37,010 nucleotides of DNA from an uncultured Pelagibacteraceae bacterium (GTDB taxonomy: Bacteria > Pseudomonadota > Alphaproteobacteria > Pelagibacterales > Pelagibacteraceae), in contig CACDLR010000008.1 of NCBI GenBank assembly GCA_902553695.1, positions 1-37,010 on the forward strand, given 5' to 3'. The position numbers and the translations under genes were made by a program. Every line of letters starts with the position of its first letter. The first letter of the stretch is position 1. The notes below the pieces were generated by a model that saw nothing but the letters and a program-made list of their open reading frames with translations, was not told the DNA's origin and did not search any database. Below, in pieces: positions 1 through 12,501 of this stretch.

Positions 1-2
1 TT

Positions 3-104
3 GGCTTCATTAATTTTAATAATTCAGGAATAATTGCTAAATCAAAAGAGGTTTTTTTTGATTTTGTAAATACAGTAGACATTAGATCAATTTTATTTTT
101 TTAA
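3..104 (+). CDS. C-terminal fragment of an unidentified protein truncated by the left window edge
   Basis: Open frame from base 3 to TAA at 102-104 (GFINFNNSGIIAKSKEVFFDFVNTVDIRSILFF*), ending 6 bp before the convergent coxA stop; too short to identify. Confidence 0.4.
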   Translation, partial: GFINFNNSGIIAKSKEVFFDFVNTVDIRSILFF

Positions 105-110
105 GTAGAA

Positions 111-2566
<2,456 letters not shown>

Positions 2567-2626
2567 CTGTAAAACTTATATATGACCAATTTGCAAAAAA
2601 TACACTTATATATTCGCGACAATTTA

Positions 2627-3328
2627 TCAATTTATAAGATAATTGATAATAGATAACGACGATATTACTGCTGTTTCTGACCTTAAAATATTGTCATTTA
2701 GCTTGATAGATTGAACGTTATGAAATTTAAGAATCGTAGCTCGCTCATTTTCTGAAAAATCACCCTCAGGCCCAATTAGAACAGCTAAAGGTTTTAGCGG
2801 ATCTTTCAATTCAATTTTTTTACTATCAGTATTCAAATCACCAAAAATTAAATTTATATTTTGATTATCATCTAAAAATTTTTCTAATGTTTGAATTTTC
2901 TCCATCGATGGAACTGTTAATCGATTACTTTGCTCAGAGGACTCAATTAAAATTTTATTTATTCTATCTTCATTTATTTTTCTAACAATTGTTCTTTCTG
3001 TTGTTATTGGAAAAAGTTTTGTTACTCCAATCTCGGTTGCTTTCTGTAACATGAAATTAAAATAATTTGATTTTATAGGTGCAAATACTAACCAAACTTC
3101 TCTTTCTTTATTTGATTGTCTTAATTGGTTTTGAACTTGAAATTTTACAATGCCTTTATTAATTGATATAATTTTTGTATTCCACTCACCCCCTTTATTA
3201 AAAAGAGAAAAATTGTCGTTTGTTTTTAACCGCATTACAGAGTTTAAGTATTTAGATTGGTCTTTATTTAATTTACCAGTTAAATTATTGGATAAACTTT
3301 CAGAGTAAAATAATCTAATATTAGACAT
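2627..3328 (-). CDS. rsmE: 16S rRNA (uracil1498-N3)-methyltransferase
   Basis: LQKATEIGVTKLFPITTERT, VLIGPEGDFSENE and LNDNILRSETA motifs of the RsmE/SPOUT family. Confidence 0.93.
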   Translation of the reverse strand: MSNIRLFYSESLSNNLTGKLNKDQSKYLNSVMRLKTNDNFSLFNKGGEWNTKIISINKGIVKFQVQNQLRQSNKEREVWLVFAPIKSNYFNFMLQKATEIGVTKLFPITTERTIVRKINEDRINKILIESSEQSNRLTVPSMEKIQTLEKFLDDNQNINLIFGDLNTDSKKIELKDPLKPLAVLIGPEGDFSENERATILKFHNVQSIKLNDNILRSETAVISSLSIINYLIN

Positions 3329-3348
3329 ATATTTAAATTAAAAGTTTT

Positions 3349-4011
3349 ATGAAAAATATCAAAGTAATTATTTTTGACGCTTATGGAACTCTTTTTGATG
3401 TCAATTCAGCCGCAGAAAAATGCAAAAATAAAATTGGAGACAAATGGGAGCCATTTGCAAATTATTGGAGAACTACACAGCTTGAATACACATGGTTAAG
3501 AAGTCTGATGAATAGATATCAAGATTTTTGGAAAGTTACCGAAGACAGTTTAGATAAATCAATGAAATTATTTAAAATCGATACATCTATGAAAAATGAA
3601 TTATTAGATCTTTATAAAGTCTTATCAACTTTTCCTGAAGTAAAGGAAACTTTACAAAAGTTAAAGGAAAAAAAATATAAACTTGTCATTCTTTCAAATG
3701 GTACCCACGCTCTTATTGAAAAGTTAGTTGATACTAATGATCTAGGTAGTATTTTTGATGATGTAATATCTGTAGAAGAGGTAAAAATATATAAGCCCCA
3801 TTCTAATGTTTATAATATTCCAATTAAAAAATATCAGATTGATAAAAAACAATTTGCATATTTAAGTTCTAATACATGGGATGTGTCTGCCGCAGGTAAT
3901 TTTGGATTTTATGCGATTTGGGTAAATAGAAATAAAAATATATTTGATAATTTAGATTATAAACCACTACAAGAAATAAAAGATTTGAGTAATCTAAATA
4001 ACTTACTTTAA
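3349..4011 (+). CDS. HAD-superfamily hydrolase, L-2-haloacid dehalogenase (type II) like
   Basis: IIFDAYGTLFDV, LSNGT and SSNTWDVSAAGNFGFYAIWVNR motifs. Confidence 0.88.
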   Translation: MKNIKVIIFDAYGTLFDVNSAAEKCKNKIGDKWEPFANYWRTTQLEYTWLRSLMNRYQDFWKVTEDSLDKSMKLFKIDTSMKNELLDLYKVLSTFPEVKETLQKLKEKKYKLVILSNGTHALIEKLVDTNDLGSIFDDVISVEEVKIYKPHSNVYNIPIKKYQIDKKQFAYLSSNTWDVSAAGNFGFYAIWVNRNKNIFDNLDYKPLQEIKDLSNLNNLL

Positions 4012-4578
4012 TTACCAAGAAGAGTTTGGACCGTTTAAAAACTCAATCTCTTCATTAGTTGATTGTCTACCTAATATTTTATTTCTGTGAGGATATCTTC
4101 TAAATTTTTCAATTGCTTTTGTATGATCAGCCCAAAATTTTTTAATATTTTTTATATCAGGATGATTTTTTAAATATTTTTCTAATAAAGCATATGCCCT
4201 TTCGTGATCAATTAATTCCTCACTATGAATTAAAGGTAAAAGAAAAAATAACCTCTCTGTTTCGTTTAGCTCTTGTAAGTGACCTAAATATATTCCTTGG
4301 TTTACTGCCAATCTGGCTTTGTGGTCTTGATCGAATGCTTCTTTCTTATCTCTAAATAAATTTCTTGAAAATTGATCAAGTAATATAATTAGAGCCAAAC
4401 ACTCTTTTGGTGTATTAAGCCAATCTTCATAATCACCAGATTTAGCTAAGTTATAATCCTCTATAAAATTATTTTTTATTTCAAGATCAAGTGCTTCATC
4501 CTTTTTAAACCTTTTTTCAGAAGGAGTTTTTATAAACCAAAAATCTATAATAGTTTTAGCTCTAGAATTCATATTCAA
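4012..4578 (-). CDS. DUF924 family protein
   Basis: IDFWF, LIILLDQFSRNLFRD and RYPHRNKILGRQST motifs; the start may be the second Met. Confidence 0.85.
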   Translation of the reverse strand: MNMNSRAKTIIDFWFIKTPSEKRFKKDEALDLEIKNNFIEDYNLAKSGDYEDWLNTPKECLALIILLDQFSRNLFRDKKEAFDQDHKARLAVNQGIYLGHLQELNETERLFFLLPLIHSEELIDHERAYALLEKYLKNHPDIKNIKKFWADHTKAIEKFRRYPHRNKILGRQSTNEEIEFLNGPNSSW

Positions 4579-4616
4579 AGTCTTGATTAAATAATATAAG
4601 GAATTATATAAAGGCC

Positions 4617-5453
4617 ATGTCTGAGATTCAAGTAAATCAAATTATAGACCCAACTCCCGCAACAGATGGTGCGGGTGTAAAATTAAAAAGAAGCATTGGT
4701 GTAGAACCAAATTATTTTGATCCCTTTTTAATGTTAGATGAATTTGGATCTGAAAATAGTGATGATTATATCGCCGGTTTTCCTCCTCATCCACATAGAG
4801 GAATTGAAACAGTTACATATATGTTGGCTGGGGATTTCGAGCATAAAGATAGCACAGGGGGTCAAGGTAGAATGACCGCAGGAGATGTTCAATGGATGAA
4901 AACAGGCAGTGGAATTATCCATTCTGAAATGCCCGCAATGAAAGAAGGTAAACTTCATGGTTTTCAATTATGGATTAACATGCCTGCAAAAATGAAAATG
5001 AGTAAGCCTGAGTATCATTATATTAACGCAGATCAAATGTCAGTTCATAGAGATAGTGAAAAACAAGTCAAAGTAATTGCAGGTAAATTTGAAAACGCTG
5101 AAGGGCCAATTAAAAAACATAACGTGGACCCAATTTATCTTGATATAGAATTGAAAAAAACAAAAGAACTTAGTTTTAATATTCCATCAACACACAATTC
5201 ATTTATTTATCTAATAAATGGTGAGGTAAGAATTGGTAATAAAAAACACGATAAAGTTAAAGACTCCACATTAATTCTCTTAACAAAAGGAAAAAATTTA
5301 AAAGTTTCAGCTTTATCTGATTCAAAATTTCTATTAATCTCAGGAAAACCAATCGGAGAGCAGATAGCTAGAGGAGGACCATTTGTAATGAATACAAAAC
5401 AAGAGATTCTTGAAGCTATTGAAGATTACCATAATGGTTCTTTCGTGAAATAA
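4617..5453 (+). CDS. Pirin family (bicupin) protein
   Basis: FDPFLMLDEFG, GFPPHPHRGIETVTYMLAG, GDVQWMKTGSGIIHSEMP and GFQLWINMPA motifs. Confidence 0.95.
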   Translation: MSEIQVNQIIDPTPATDGAGVKLKRSIGVEPNYFDPFLMLDEFGSENSDDYIAGFPPHPHRGIETVTYMLAGDFEHKDSTGGQGRMTAGDVQWMKTGSGIIHSEMPAMKEGKLHGFQLWINMPAKMKMSKPEYHYINADQMSVHRDSEKQVKVIAGKFENAEGPIKKHNVDPIYLDIELKKTKELSFNIPSTHNSFIYLINGEVRIGNKKHDKVKDSTLILLTKGKNLKVSALSDSKFLLISGKPIGEQIARGGPFVMNTKQEILEAIEDYHNGSFVK

Positions 5454-6425
5454 ATGAAAGCAATACAAATTTCAAAAAATGGTGGACCAGAAGTACTAGA
5501 GCTAAAAGATATTTCACTTGAAAAACCAAATGTAGATGAAGTTACAATTGAACATAAAGCAATTGGCTTAAATTATATCGATACTTATCATAGATCAGGA
5601 TTATACCCTTTAAAACTCCCAACAGGAATTGGTGCTGAAGGTGCTGGGTTAATAACTGAAATTGGATCAAATATTAAAGATTTTAAAGTTGGAGATAGAG
5701 TTTCTTATGCTGGTGCTCCGTTAGGATCTTACTCAACACACAGAAATTATCCTATCAAAAATTTAGTTAAAGTTCCTGATAGCATCGATTTTAAAATAGC
5801 TGCAACATTAATGACTAAAGGATTAACAACTTTTTATTTATTACATAAGACATATCCAGTTAAACAAGGAGAAACTGTTTTATTTCATGCTGCCGCAGGT
5901 GGTGTTGGGCAAATCTTTGGGCAATGGGCCAAGAGTTTGGGATGTAATGTTATAGGAACAGTTGGTTCAGATGATAAAATAGAAAATGCAAAAAATAATG
6001 GTTATGATCACGTAATAAATTATAACAAAGAAGATTTTTCAAAAAAAGTTTTAGAAATAACAAAGGGCAAAGGAGTTCCAGTTGTGTATGATGGGGTTGG
6101 AAAAAGTACACTTGAGGGTTCTTTGGAATGTTTAGGAATAAGAGGTATGTTGGTTTCTTTTGGAAATGCATCTGGTCCCTTATCAGACATTAATATTCCA
6201 AAATTAATTCAACCAAAAGGACTTTATTTGACTAGACCATCTATGCAACAATATTTAAGTACTAAAGAGGAAATTGATGAGGCATCTAAAGTACTATTTG
6301 AAAAAGTAACTTCTGGAAAAGTAAAAATTGAAATATTTAAAGAGTACAAACTTGAAAACTCTGTTGACGCACATAAAGATTTAGAAGGAAGAAAAATACT
6401 AGGACCTGCAGTAATTATTCCTTAA
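5454..6425 (+). CDS. NAD(P)H:quinone oxidoreductase, zeta-crystallin type MDR
   Basis: GLNYIDTYHRSGLYPLKLPTGIGAEGAG and LFHAAAGGVGQIFGQWAKSLG motifs; starts immediately after the pirin stop. Confidence 0.94.
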   Translation: MKAIQISKNGGPEVLELKDISLEKPNVDEVTIEHKAIGLNYIDTYHRSGLYPLKLPTGIGAEGAGLITEIGSNIKDFKVGDRVSYAGAPLGSYSTHRNYPIKNLVKVPDSIDFKIAATLMTKGLTTFYLLHKTYPVKQGETVLFHAAAGGVGQIFGQWAKSLGCNVIGTVGSDDKIENAKNNGYDHVINYNKEDFSKKVLEITKGKGVPVVYDGVGKSTLEGSLECLGIRGMLVSFGNASGPLSDINIPKLIQPKGLYLTRPSMQQYLSTKEEIDEASKVLFEKVTSGKVKIEIFKEYKLENSVDAHKDLEGRKILGPAVIIP

Positions 6426-6822
6426 ACTGTTGATCCATATCAGATATATGAAGTCTTAAGGCTCTAGTTGAAATTTGAATTTCTCTTATAAAAAATATTA
6501 TTGAAGTCATCATTGATAAACAACATGAACCGAATATAATCCTAGCGATAAATAATTCGTCGAGATATAGAGCAAAAACGGTTACCATGTTGAATAAAAA
6601 TCCAAAAGCTCCAAACATTATAGAATACTTTAGTACACTAATTCTATCATTTAAGTTGTTTAACTGATCTTTCCACTCTGGTGGAGTATGTTTTTCGAAA
6701 ACATATTCATCATGAATTTTTCTTATTAATGCACTTAAGGTATGAAACCTTGTTGAATATACATTCATTATTAATGGAATAGCAGGAAACATCAGTGCAA
6801 CTACGGTGTAATCAATATTCAT
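6415..6822 (-). CDS. DUF2721-like membrane protein
   Basis: 135 aa with hydrophobic segments and pattern similar to DUF2721 proteins (FPAIPLIMNVYSTRFHTLSALIRKIHDE). Confidence 0.7.
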   Translation of the reverse strand: MNIDYTVVALMFPAIPLIMNVYSTRFHTLSALIRKIHDEYVFEKHTPPEWKDQLNNLNDRISVLKYSIMFGAFGFLFNMVTVFALYLDELFIARIIFGSCCLSMMTSIIFFIREIQISTRALRLHISDMDQQFKE

Positions 6823-6870
6823 GACGATTAAATTTGCTTAATAAAAAAACTTTGTTATTTAATAATTTAT

Positions 6871-7740
6871 ATGCCTCATATAAGCATCTTCCTTGAATTA
6901 ACAAGGCTAAAAAAATCAATTGGCTACATGTTGTTATTTTGGCCTTGTGCATGGGGTCTCACTATTGCGTATGATTTTCAAAATGGTTTTGAAAAATATT
7001 TTTTTTATATTTTATTATTTTTTTTAGGATCTGTTTTAATGCGTTCTGCAGGCTGTATAGTTAATGATATAATAGATAAAGATTTTGATAAAAATGTAGA
7101 AAGAACGAAAAATCGGCCTTTGGCATCTGGGAAAATAACTGTAAAATTATCTATAATTTACGCAATCATACTATGTTTATTGGCTTTTTTAGTTCTAATT
7201 AATTTTAATTTTTTAACAATTATTTTAGCTATTTCATCAATGCCACTTGCATTTAGCTATCCGTTAATGAAAAGATTTACTTACTGGCCACAGTTGTTCT
7301 TGGGTATAACTTTTAATTATGGTTTATTACTTGGATGGACAAGTATTACTGAAACTATAAACTTTTTACCAATAATATTTTATTTTGGCGCCATATTTTG
7401 GACACTAGGTTACGACACAATATATGGATTTCAAGACATAGAGGATGATGAAATAATTGGAGTAAAATCAACATCAATAAAATTTAAAAAAAACCCTAAA
7501 ATATTCTTATCAATATGTTATTTTATATTTACTCTGTGCTATTTGATTATGGGAATGAATATAGATTTTAATAATTATTTTTTTATTGGTTTTTTTGTGA
7601 TTATTTTTCATTTATTTATATTTCAAATTTATAACTTTGATAAAAATAACAAATCAAAATGTTTAAATATTTTTAAAAGTAATAATATATTAGGATTATT
7701 AATACTAATCACTATTCTAATAGGTAAAATTCAATTATAA
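6871..7740 (+). CDS. ubiA: 4-hydroxybenzoate polyprenyltransferase
   Basis: NDIIDKDFDKNVERTKNRPLASG and DTIYGFQDIEDDEIIGVKST Asp-rich motifs; multiple TM segments. Confidence 0.95.
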   Translation: MPHISIFLELTRLKKSIGYMLLFWPCAWGLTIAYDFQNGFEKYFFYILLFFLGSVLMRSAGCIVNDIIDKDFDKNVERTKNRPLASGKITVKLSIIYAIILCLLAFLVLINFNFLTIILAISSMPLAFSYPLMKRFTYWPQLFLGITFNYGLLLGWTSITETINFLPIIFYFGAIFWTLGYDTIYGFQDIEDDEIIGVKSTSIKFKKNPKIFLSICYFIFTLCYLIMGMNIDFNNYFFIGFFVIIFHLFIFQIYNFDKNNKSKCLNIFKSNNILGLLILITILIGKIQL

Positions 7741-9473
7741 TGAAAAGCTTAGATATAATAAAAAGATTATACAAAGATTATACAAAAAGATATTTAAATA
7801 AAATTATTATATCAGCCTTTTTTTCACTAATTGTTGCGGCGAGTACTGCCTCAATTGCATACTTGCTTGATCCCGCAATAGAAAAAATTTTTATTGAAAA
7901 AGATCAGCGACTTATGTTGATAATACCCTTTGCAATAGTTATTGCATTCGCAGTTAAAGGGTCCTCTTTATATTTTGCAAAAATGACTCTTCAAAAAGCT
8001 GGGATGCAGATGCAAAAAGAACTTCAATTACAAATCATGAACTCGATTTTGCTAACTGATATAGAAGCTATGAATAAAAAACATTCTGGTAAGTATTTAT
8101 CAAATTTAACGTTTGATGTATCAATGGTTCAAAGACTGCTGAGTGATACAATTTTACTGTTAACAAAAGACACTCTTACTTTAATTGGCTTGTTGTCTGT
8201 AATGTTTTATCAAAATTGGAGATTAGCTTTATTTGCAATTATAATGATACCTTTAGCATCTGTTGCGTCAAAATCGCTTGGAAAGAGAATGGGAAAAATT
8301 TCTACTCAAATTCAAGAAATAAACGGTTTGCTCACCTCTTTTGTATTAGAAATATTTAAAAATCATAAAATAATAAAAATTTTTCAAAAGGAAGATTTTG
8401 AAAATAAAAGATCAGAAAAATATTTGGAAATCTTTAAAAGTAAAGCTGTAAAAGTTCAGTCTGTATTAATTAGAGCAACTCCAATTATGGAGATCTTAAC
8501 TGGAATTATGATTGGTGGATTAATTTATTATGCAGGTAATTTAGTTTTAAAAAATGAGCTTGAAATAAATAATTTTTTTTCTTTTCTAGCCGCGATGATG
8601 CTCTCCTATCAGCCTGTAAGATCGTTAGCAACTTTAAATATGGGTATTCAGCAAGGGATATCTGCTGCTAAAAGAATATTACCGATTATTGACTCAGAAA
8701 ATTTAGATTTAAACAAAGGTAAAGAATTTAATCTAAAAAATGGAAGTATCGAATTTAAGAATGTAAATTTTAAATATGAAACAGTTGAAAGAAATACACT
8801 AAATAATTTATCTTTAAATATTTTAGGTGGTAAGATGACAGCCCTAGTTGGTCACAGTGGCGCTGGTAAATCAACTATAATGAATTTAATCCCCAGGTTT
8901 TATGATCTTGATGATGGTAAAATTTCAATCGATGAACAATCAATCTATGATGTATCTGCTCAATCTCTCAGAAAACATATTTCTTTAGTTAGTCAAGATA
9001 CTACATTGTTTGATGACACTATAAAAAATAATATTATTTATTCAAAACTAAATGCTAGCGATGATGAAATTAATGAAGTGATAAAGCTATCACATTGTGA
9101 AGAATTTATAAAAAAACTTCCAAATGGGCTCGACACTATAATAGGTGAAAATGGAATAAGATTATCAGGTGGAGAGAAGCAAAGATTATCTATTGCAAGA
9201 GCAATGTTAAAAAAAAGTCAAATTATACTTTTAGACGAAGCAACTTCTTCATTGGATGCAGAAACTGAGGAAAAAATTCAAAATGCAATAAATTATTTAA
9301 CTAAAGATAGAACATCATTAGTAATAGCACACAGGTTATCAACTATAATTAATTCAAATAAAATTTATGTGATAGATGAAGGTAAAGTAGTTGCTGAAGG
9401 GAGTCATGATTCATTGATTGCTTCTTCTGAGACCTACAAAAATTTTTATTTAAAGCAAATAAGAAAAGATTAA
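7740..9473 (+). CDS. msbA: ABC transporter, lipid A export permease/ATP-binding (MsbA-like)
   Basis: 577 aa TM-NBD half transporter; Walker A GHSGAGKST, LSGGEKQR signature, Walker B IILLDEA; located in a lipid A gene run. Confidence 0.9.
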   Translation: MKSLDIIKRLYKDYTKRYLNKIIISAFFSLIVAASTASIAYLLDPAIEKIFIEKDQRLMLIIPFAIVIAFAVKGSSLYFAKMTLQKAGMQMQKELQLQIMNSILLTDIEAMNKKHSGKYLSNLTFDVSMVQRLLSDTILLLTKDTLTLIGLLSVMFYQNWRLALFAIIMIPLASVASKSLGKRMGKISTQIQEINGLLTSFVLEIFKNHKIIKIFQKEDFENKRSEKYLEIFKSKAVKVQSVLIRATPIMEILTGIMIGGLIYYAGNLVLKNELEINNFFSFLAAMMLSYQPVRSLATLNMGIQQGISAAKRILPIIDSENLDLNKGKEFNLKNGSIEFKNVNFKYETVERNTLNNLSLNILGGKMTALVGHSGAGKSTIMNLIPRFYDLDDGKISIDEQSIYDVSAQSLRKHISLVSQDTTLFDDTIKNNIIYSKLNASDDEINEVIKLSHCEEFIKKLPNGLDTIIGENGIRLSGGEKQRLSIARAMLKKSQIILLDEATSSLDAETEEKIQNAINYLTKDRTSLVIAHRLSTIINSNKIYVIDEGKVVAEGSHDSLIASSETYKNFYLKQIRKD

Positions 9474-10717
9474 TGTATTTTATTTACATTATAACAAGTT
9501 ACATTTTTGTTATTATATCTCCATTGGTAATTATTTATAGAATTGCAATAGGTAAAGAAAATAAAGTAAGATTTCAAGAACGATATGCAATTCCAACAGC
9601 TTATAGAAATAAAGGTAAACTTATTTGGTTTCATTGTTCTAGCGTAGGTGAGCTTATAAGTATAATTCCATTATTAGAAAAACTTGAATTAAATAAAAAT
9701 ATAAATCAAATTTTAATTACAACAACAACACTTAGTTCATCAAAAATATTTACTAATTTTAATTTTAAAAAAACAGTTCATCAATTCTTTCCTATAGATA
9801 ATAATTTTATAGTTAAAAAATTTTTGGATCATTGGAAACCATCATGTTTATTTCTCTGTGAGTCAGAAATCTGGCCAAATATGATTAACGCTATACACAG
9901 AAGAAAAATAAAATTAATTTTGTTAAATGCTAGACTTACCAATAAATCATTTAAAAGATGGAGGAAGCTAAAACACTTTTCTACTAATCTATTTAGAAAA
10001 TTTGATATGTGTTTTCCACAAAATCATGAAACAAGTAAAAGACTTAAAATACTTGGTGTTAAGAATATTTTAAACTTAGGAAACCTCAAATTTTCAACAA
10101 GTAAAAAAGTGGAAAGAGATTTTTTAAAAAAAAAATACCTAGTTTTTTTTAGAAATAAAAAAATTTTGATTACTGCAGCAAGTACACACCACAATGAAGA
10201 AGATTTTATTATAAAGTCTCATTTATATTTTAAAAAAAAATTTAAAAATATTGTATCTATTATAATCCCAAGACACGTTGAGAGGTCTAGAGAGATATCT
10301 AAAGAGTTAGAAAAATTATCCTTTAAATTTCACCTCCATAGCTCGACAAAAAAAATTGACCCCAAAATAGATTTTTATATTGTAGATACATATGGTGAAA
10401 CAAATAAGTTCTATAAAATATCAAACATAGTTTTTATGGGTGGATCATTGATTCCACATGGTGGTCAAAATCCATTGGAAGCAGCAAAACTGGGATGTAA
10501 AATTATTCATGGACCAAATGTATATAATTTTAAAGAAATTTATGAAAAACTTAATAAAATGAAAATATCTACAAATTTTTATACTTACAAAAATGGGATT
10601 AAAATTATTAATAAAGAGTTAAATACAAGAAAATTCAGCTTAAAAAACAATAGAATTATAAATTATGGACAAAAAATATTAAAATTAACCTATACGGAAT
10701 TGATTAAATTTATTTAA
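9473..10717 (+). CDS. waaA: 3-deoxy-D-manno-octulosonic acid (Kdo) transferase
   Basis: HCSSVGEL, FLCESEIWPNMI, NARLTNKSFKRW and FMGGSLIPHGGQNPLEAA motifs. Confidence 0.94.
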   Translation: MYFIYIITSYIFVIISPLVIIYRIAIGKENKVRFQERYAIPTAYRNKGKLIWFHCSSVGELISIIPLLEKLELNKNINQILITTTTLSSSKIFTNFNFKKTVHQFFPIDNNFIVKKFLDHWKPSCLFLCESEIWPNMINAIHRRKIKLILLNARLTNKSFKRWRKLKHFSTNLFRKFDMCFPQNHETSKRLKILGVKNILNLGNLKFSTSKKVERDFLKKKYLVFFRNKKILITAASTHHNEEDFIIKSHLYFKKKFKNIVSIIIPRHVERSREISKELEKLSFKFHLHSSTKKIDPKIDFYIVDTYGETNKFYKISNIVFMGGSLIPHGGQNPLEAAKLGCKIIHGPNVYNFKEIYEKLNKMKISTNFYTYKNGIKIINKELNTRKFSLKNNRIINYGQKILKLTYTELIKFI

Positions 10718-10718
10718 A

Positions 10719-11639
10719 GTGAAATTTTTAAAACCAAAATTTTGGCAAAACAATAATTTAACTTCATTATTTTTATGGCCTTTATCACTAATTACACTAA
10801 CAATAAATATTGTTAAGAAACTGCAAACGCCCTATGTGCCAAAAATTTCAACAATTTGCGTAGGAAATATCTACTTGGGTGGTACTGGAAAAACTGAGTT
10901 AGTAGTAAGAATAAATCAAATGCTAAAAAATAAATATAGCACTTATGTGATTAAAAAAAATTATAAGAATCAATTAGATGAACAAATTTTATTAAAAAAA
11001 AATACAAAATTATTTTTACCAAGAAAAAGATTAGATGGATTAAAAAAAATCGAAACTTTTAAAAAAAATATAGCGATCTTTGATGATGGTCTTCAAGACA
11101 AATCTATAGAACATACTTTATCAATAGTTTGCTTTAATAGCTTAACTGGGGTAGGAAATGGAAGACTCTTACCTTCAGGCCCATTAAGAGAGAGTTTATC
11201 TGAATTAGCAAATTATAATGCAATATTTATAAATGGGAAAAAAAATAATAAACTAATACGCCAAATTAAAATTATTAATAAAAAAATAAAAATTTTTTCA
11301 GGCAAATACTTTTTAAAAAATAAAAAAAACTTTAGTAAAAATTCTGATTATTTAGCTTTTTGTGGCATTGGAACTCCTCAAAGTTTTTTTAATTTACTAA
11401 GTGAAAATAATATAAAAATTAAAAAAAAAATAGTTTTTCCAGATCACTATGATTATGGCATTTCTGATATAGAACGAATTAAACAAATTGCAGATTTAAA
11501 TAACTATAAAATAGTAACAACTGAAAAAGACTATGTAAAAATAAAAAAATTTAAAAAATTAAAAGCTTCTTTTGTTAAGATAGAATTGATTATCGATAAT
11601 CTTTCATCATTTAAAAAATATATATATTTAAATATATGA
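10719..11639 (+). CDS. lpxK: Tetraacyldisaccharide 4'-kinase (GTG start)
   Basis: ICVGNIYLGGTGKTELV P-loop, FDDGLQDKSIEHTLSIVCFN and LPSGPLRE motifs. Confidence 0.94.
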   Translation: MKFLKPKFWQNNNLTSLFLWPLSLITLTINIVKKLQTPYVPKISTICVGNIYLGGTGKTELVVRINQMLKNKYSTYVIKKNYKNQLDEQILLKKNTKLFLPRKRLDGLKKIETFKKNIAIFDDGLQDKSIEHTLSIVCFNSLTGVGNGRLLPSGPLRESLSELANYNAIFINGKKNNKLIRQIKIINKKIKIFSGKYFLKNKKNFSKNSDYLAFCGIGTPQSFFNLLSENNIKIKKKIVFPDHYDYGISDIERIKQIADLNNYKIVTTEKDYVKIKKFKKLKASFVKIELIIDNLSSFKKYIYLNI

Positions 11640-12499
11640 AATTTATAAATTATTTTTTTCAATCCGTTATTATAATTATATTATTTTTCATATTTAAAAT
11701 TATTGGATATAGAAATGCCTCAAATTTGGGATCTAAGCTTGGAACTATTTTTGGAAAGTTTATAAGATCGGAAAAAATTATTTTAAAAAATGTTGAAATC
11801 ATAAAAAAATATTCTGAAAATGAAATAAATATAAGTAATAATATAGTTAATAACGTTTATTCTAATTACGGAAGAATTTTATCTGATTACGTTTATTTAA
11901 AAAATTTTAAAAATTCTTTAAAAACAAATGTAAATTTAATTGGTGAAAAATATCTTGAAGAAATTAAGTATAAAAATAAAAAAGTTGTATTTATTTCCGG
12001 GCATTTTAATAATTTTGAACTTATGGCAATGTATATAAATGCATCAGGAATAAATCTTGCCGCAATCTATAGACCTTTAAATAATATTTTTTTAAATCAA
12101 ATTATGGAACACATTAGAATTAAATACATTTGTAAAAATCAAATTAAAAAAGGTAAAAGCGGGACTAGGATACTCTTAAATTTTCTCAAAAAAAATTACT
12201 CGATTGCCTTAATGATTGATCAAAGAGTCTCGGAAGGTATTAAATCAGATTTTTTTGGAAAACCGGCATTTACTACAACTATTCCAGCTCAAATTATAAA
12301 AAAATTTGATTGTGAGATTGTTCCCGTTCATATTGAAAGATATGATAATGTAAAATTTAACCTAACCATAAATAAGCCTCTAAAATTTGATAAAAATACA
12401 AGTATAGAGGAAATAACATTGAGACTTAATAAAATATTAGAAAATATGATTATTAAGGACCCATCTCAGTGGATCCTGACTCACAATAGATGGAAATAA
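11636..12499 (+). CDS. Lipid A biosynthesis (lauroyl/myristoyl) acyltransferase family, LpxL/HtrB-like
   Basis: SGHFNNFELMA (HX4E), MIDQRVSEGIKSDFFGKPAFTTTIPA; ATGA overlap with lpxK. Confidence 0.9.
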   Translation: MKFINYFFQSVIIIILFFIFKIIGYRNASNLGSKLGTIFGKFIRSEKIILKNVEIIKKYSENEINISNNIVNNVYSNYGRILSDYVYLKNFKNSLKTNVNLIGEKYLEEIKYKNKKVVFISGHFNNFELMAMYINASGINLAAIYRPLNNIFLNQIMEHIRIKYICKNQIKKGKSGTRILLNFLKKNYSIALMIDQRVSEGIKSDFFGKPAFTTTIPAQIIKKFDCEIVPVHIERYDNVKFNLTINKPLKFDKNTSIEEITLRLNKILENMIIKDPSQWILTHNRWK

Positions 12500-12501
12500 A
12501 G

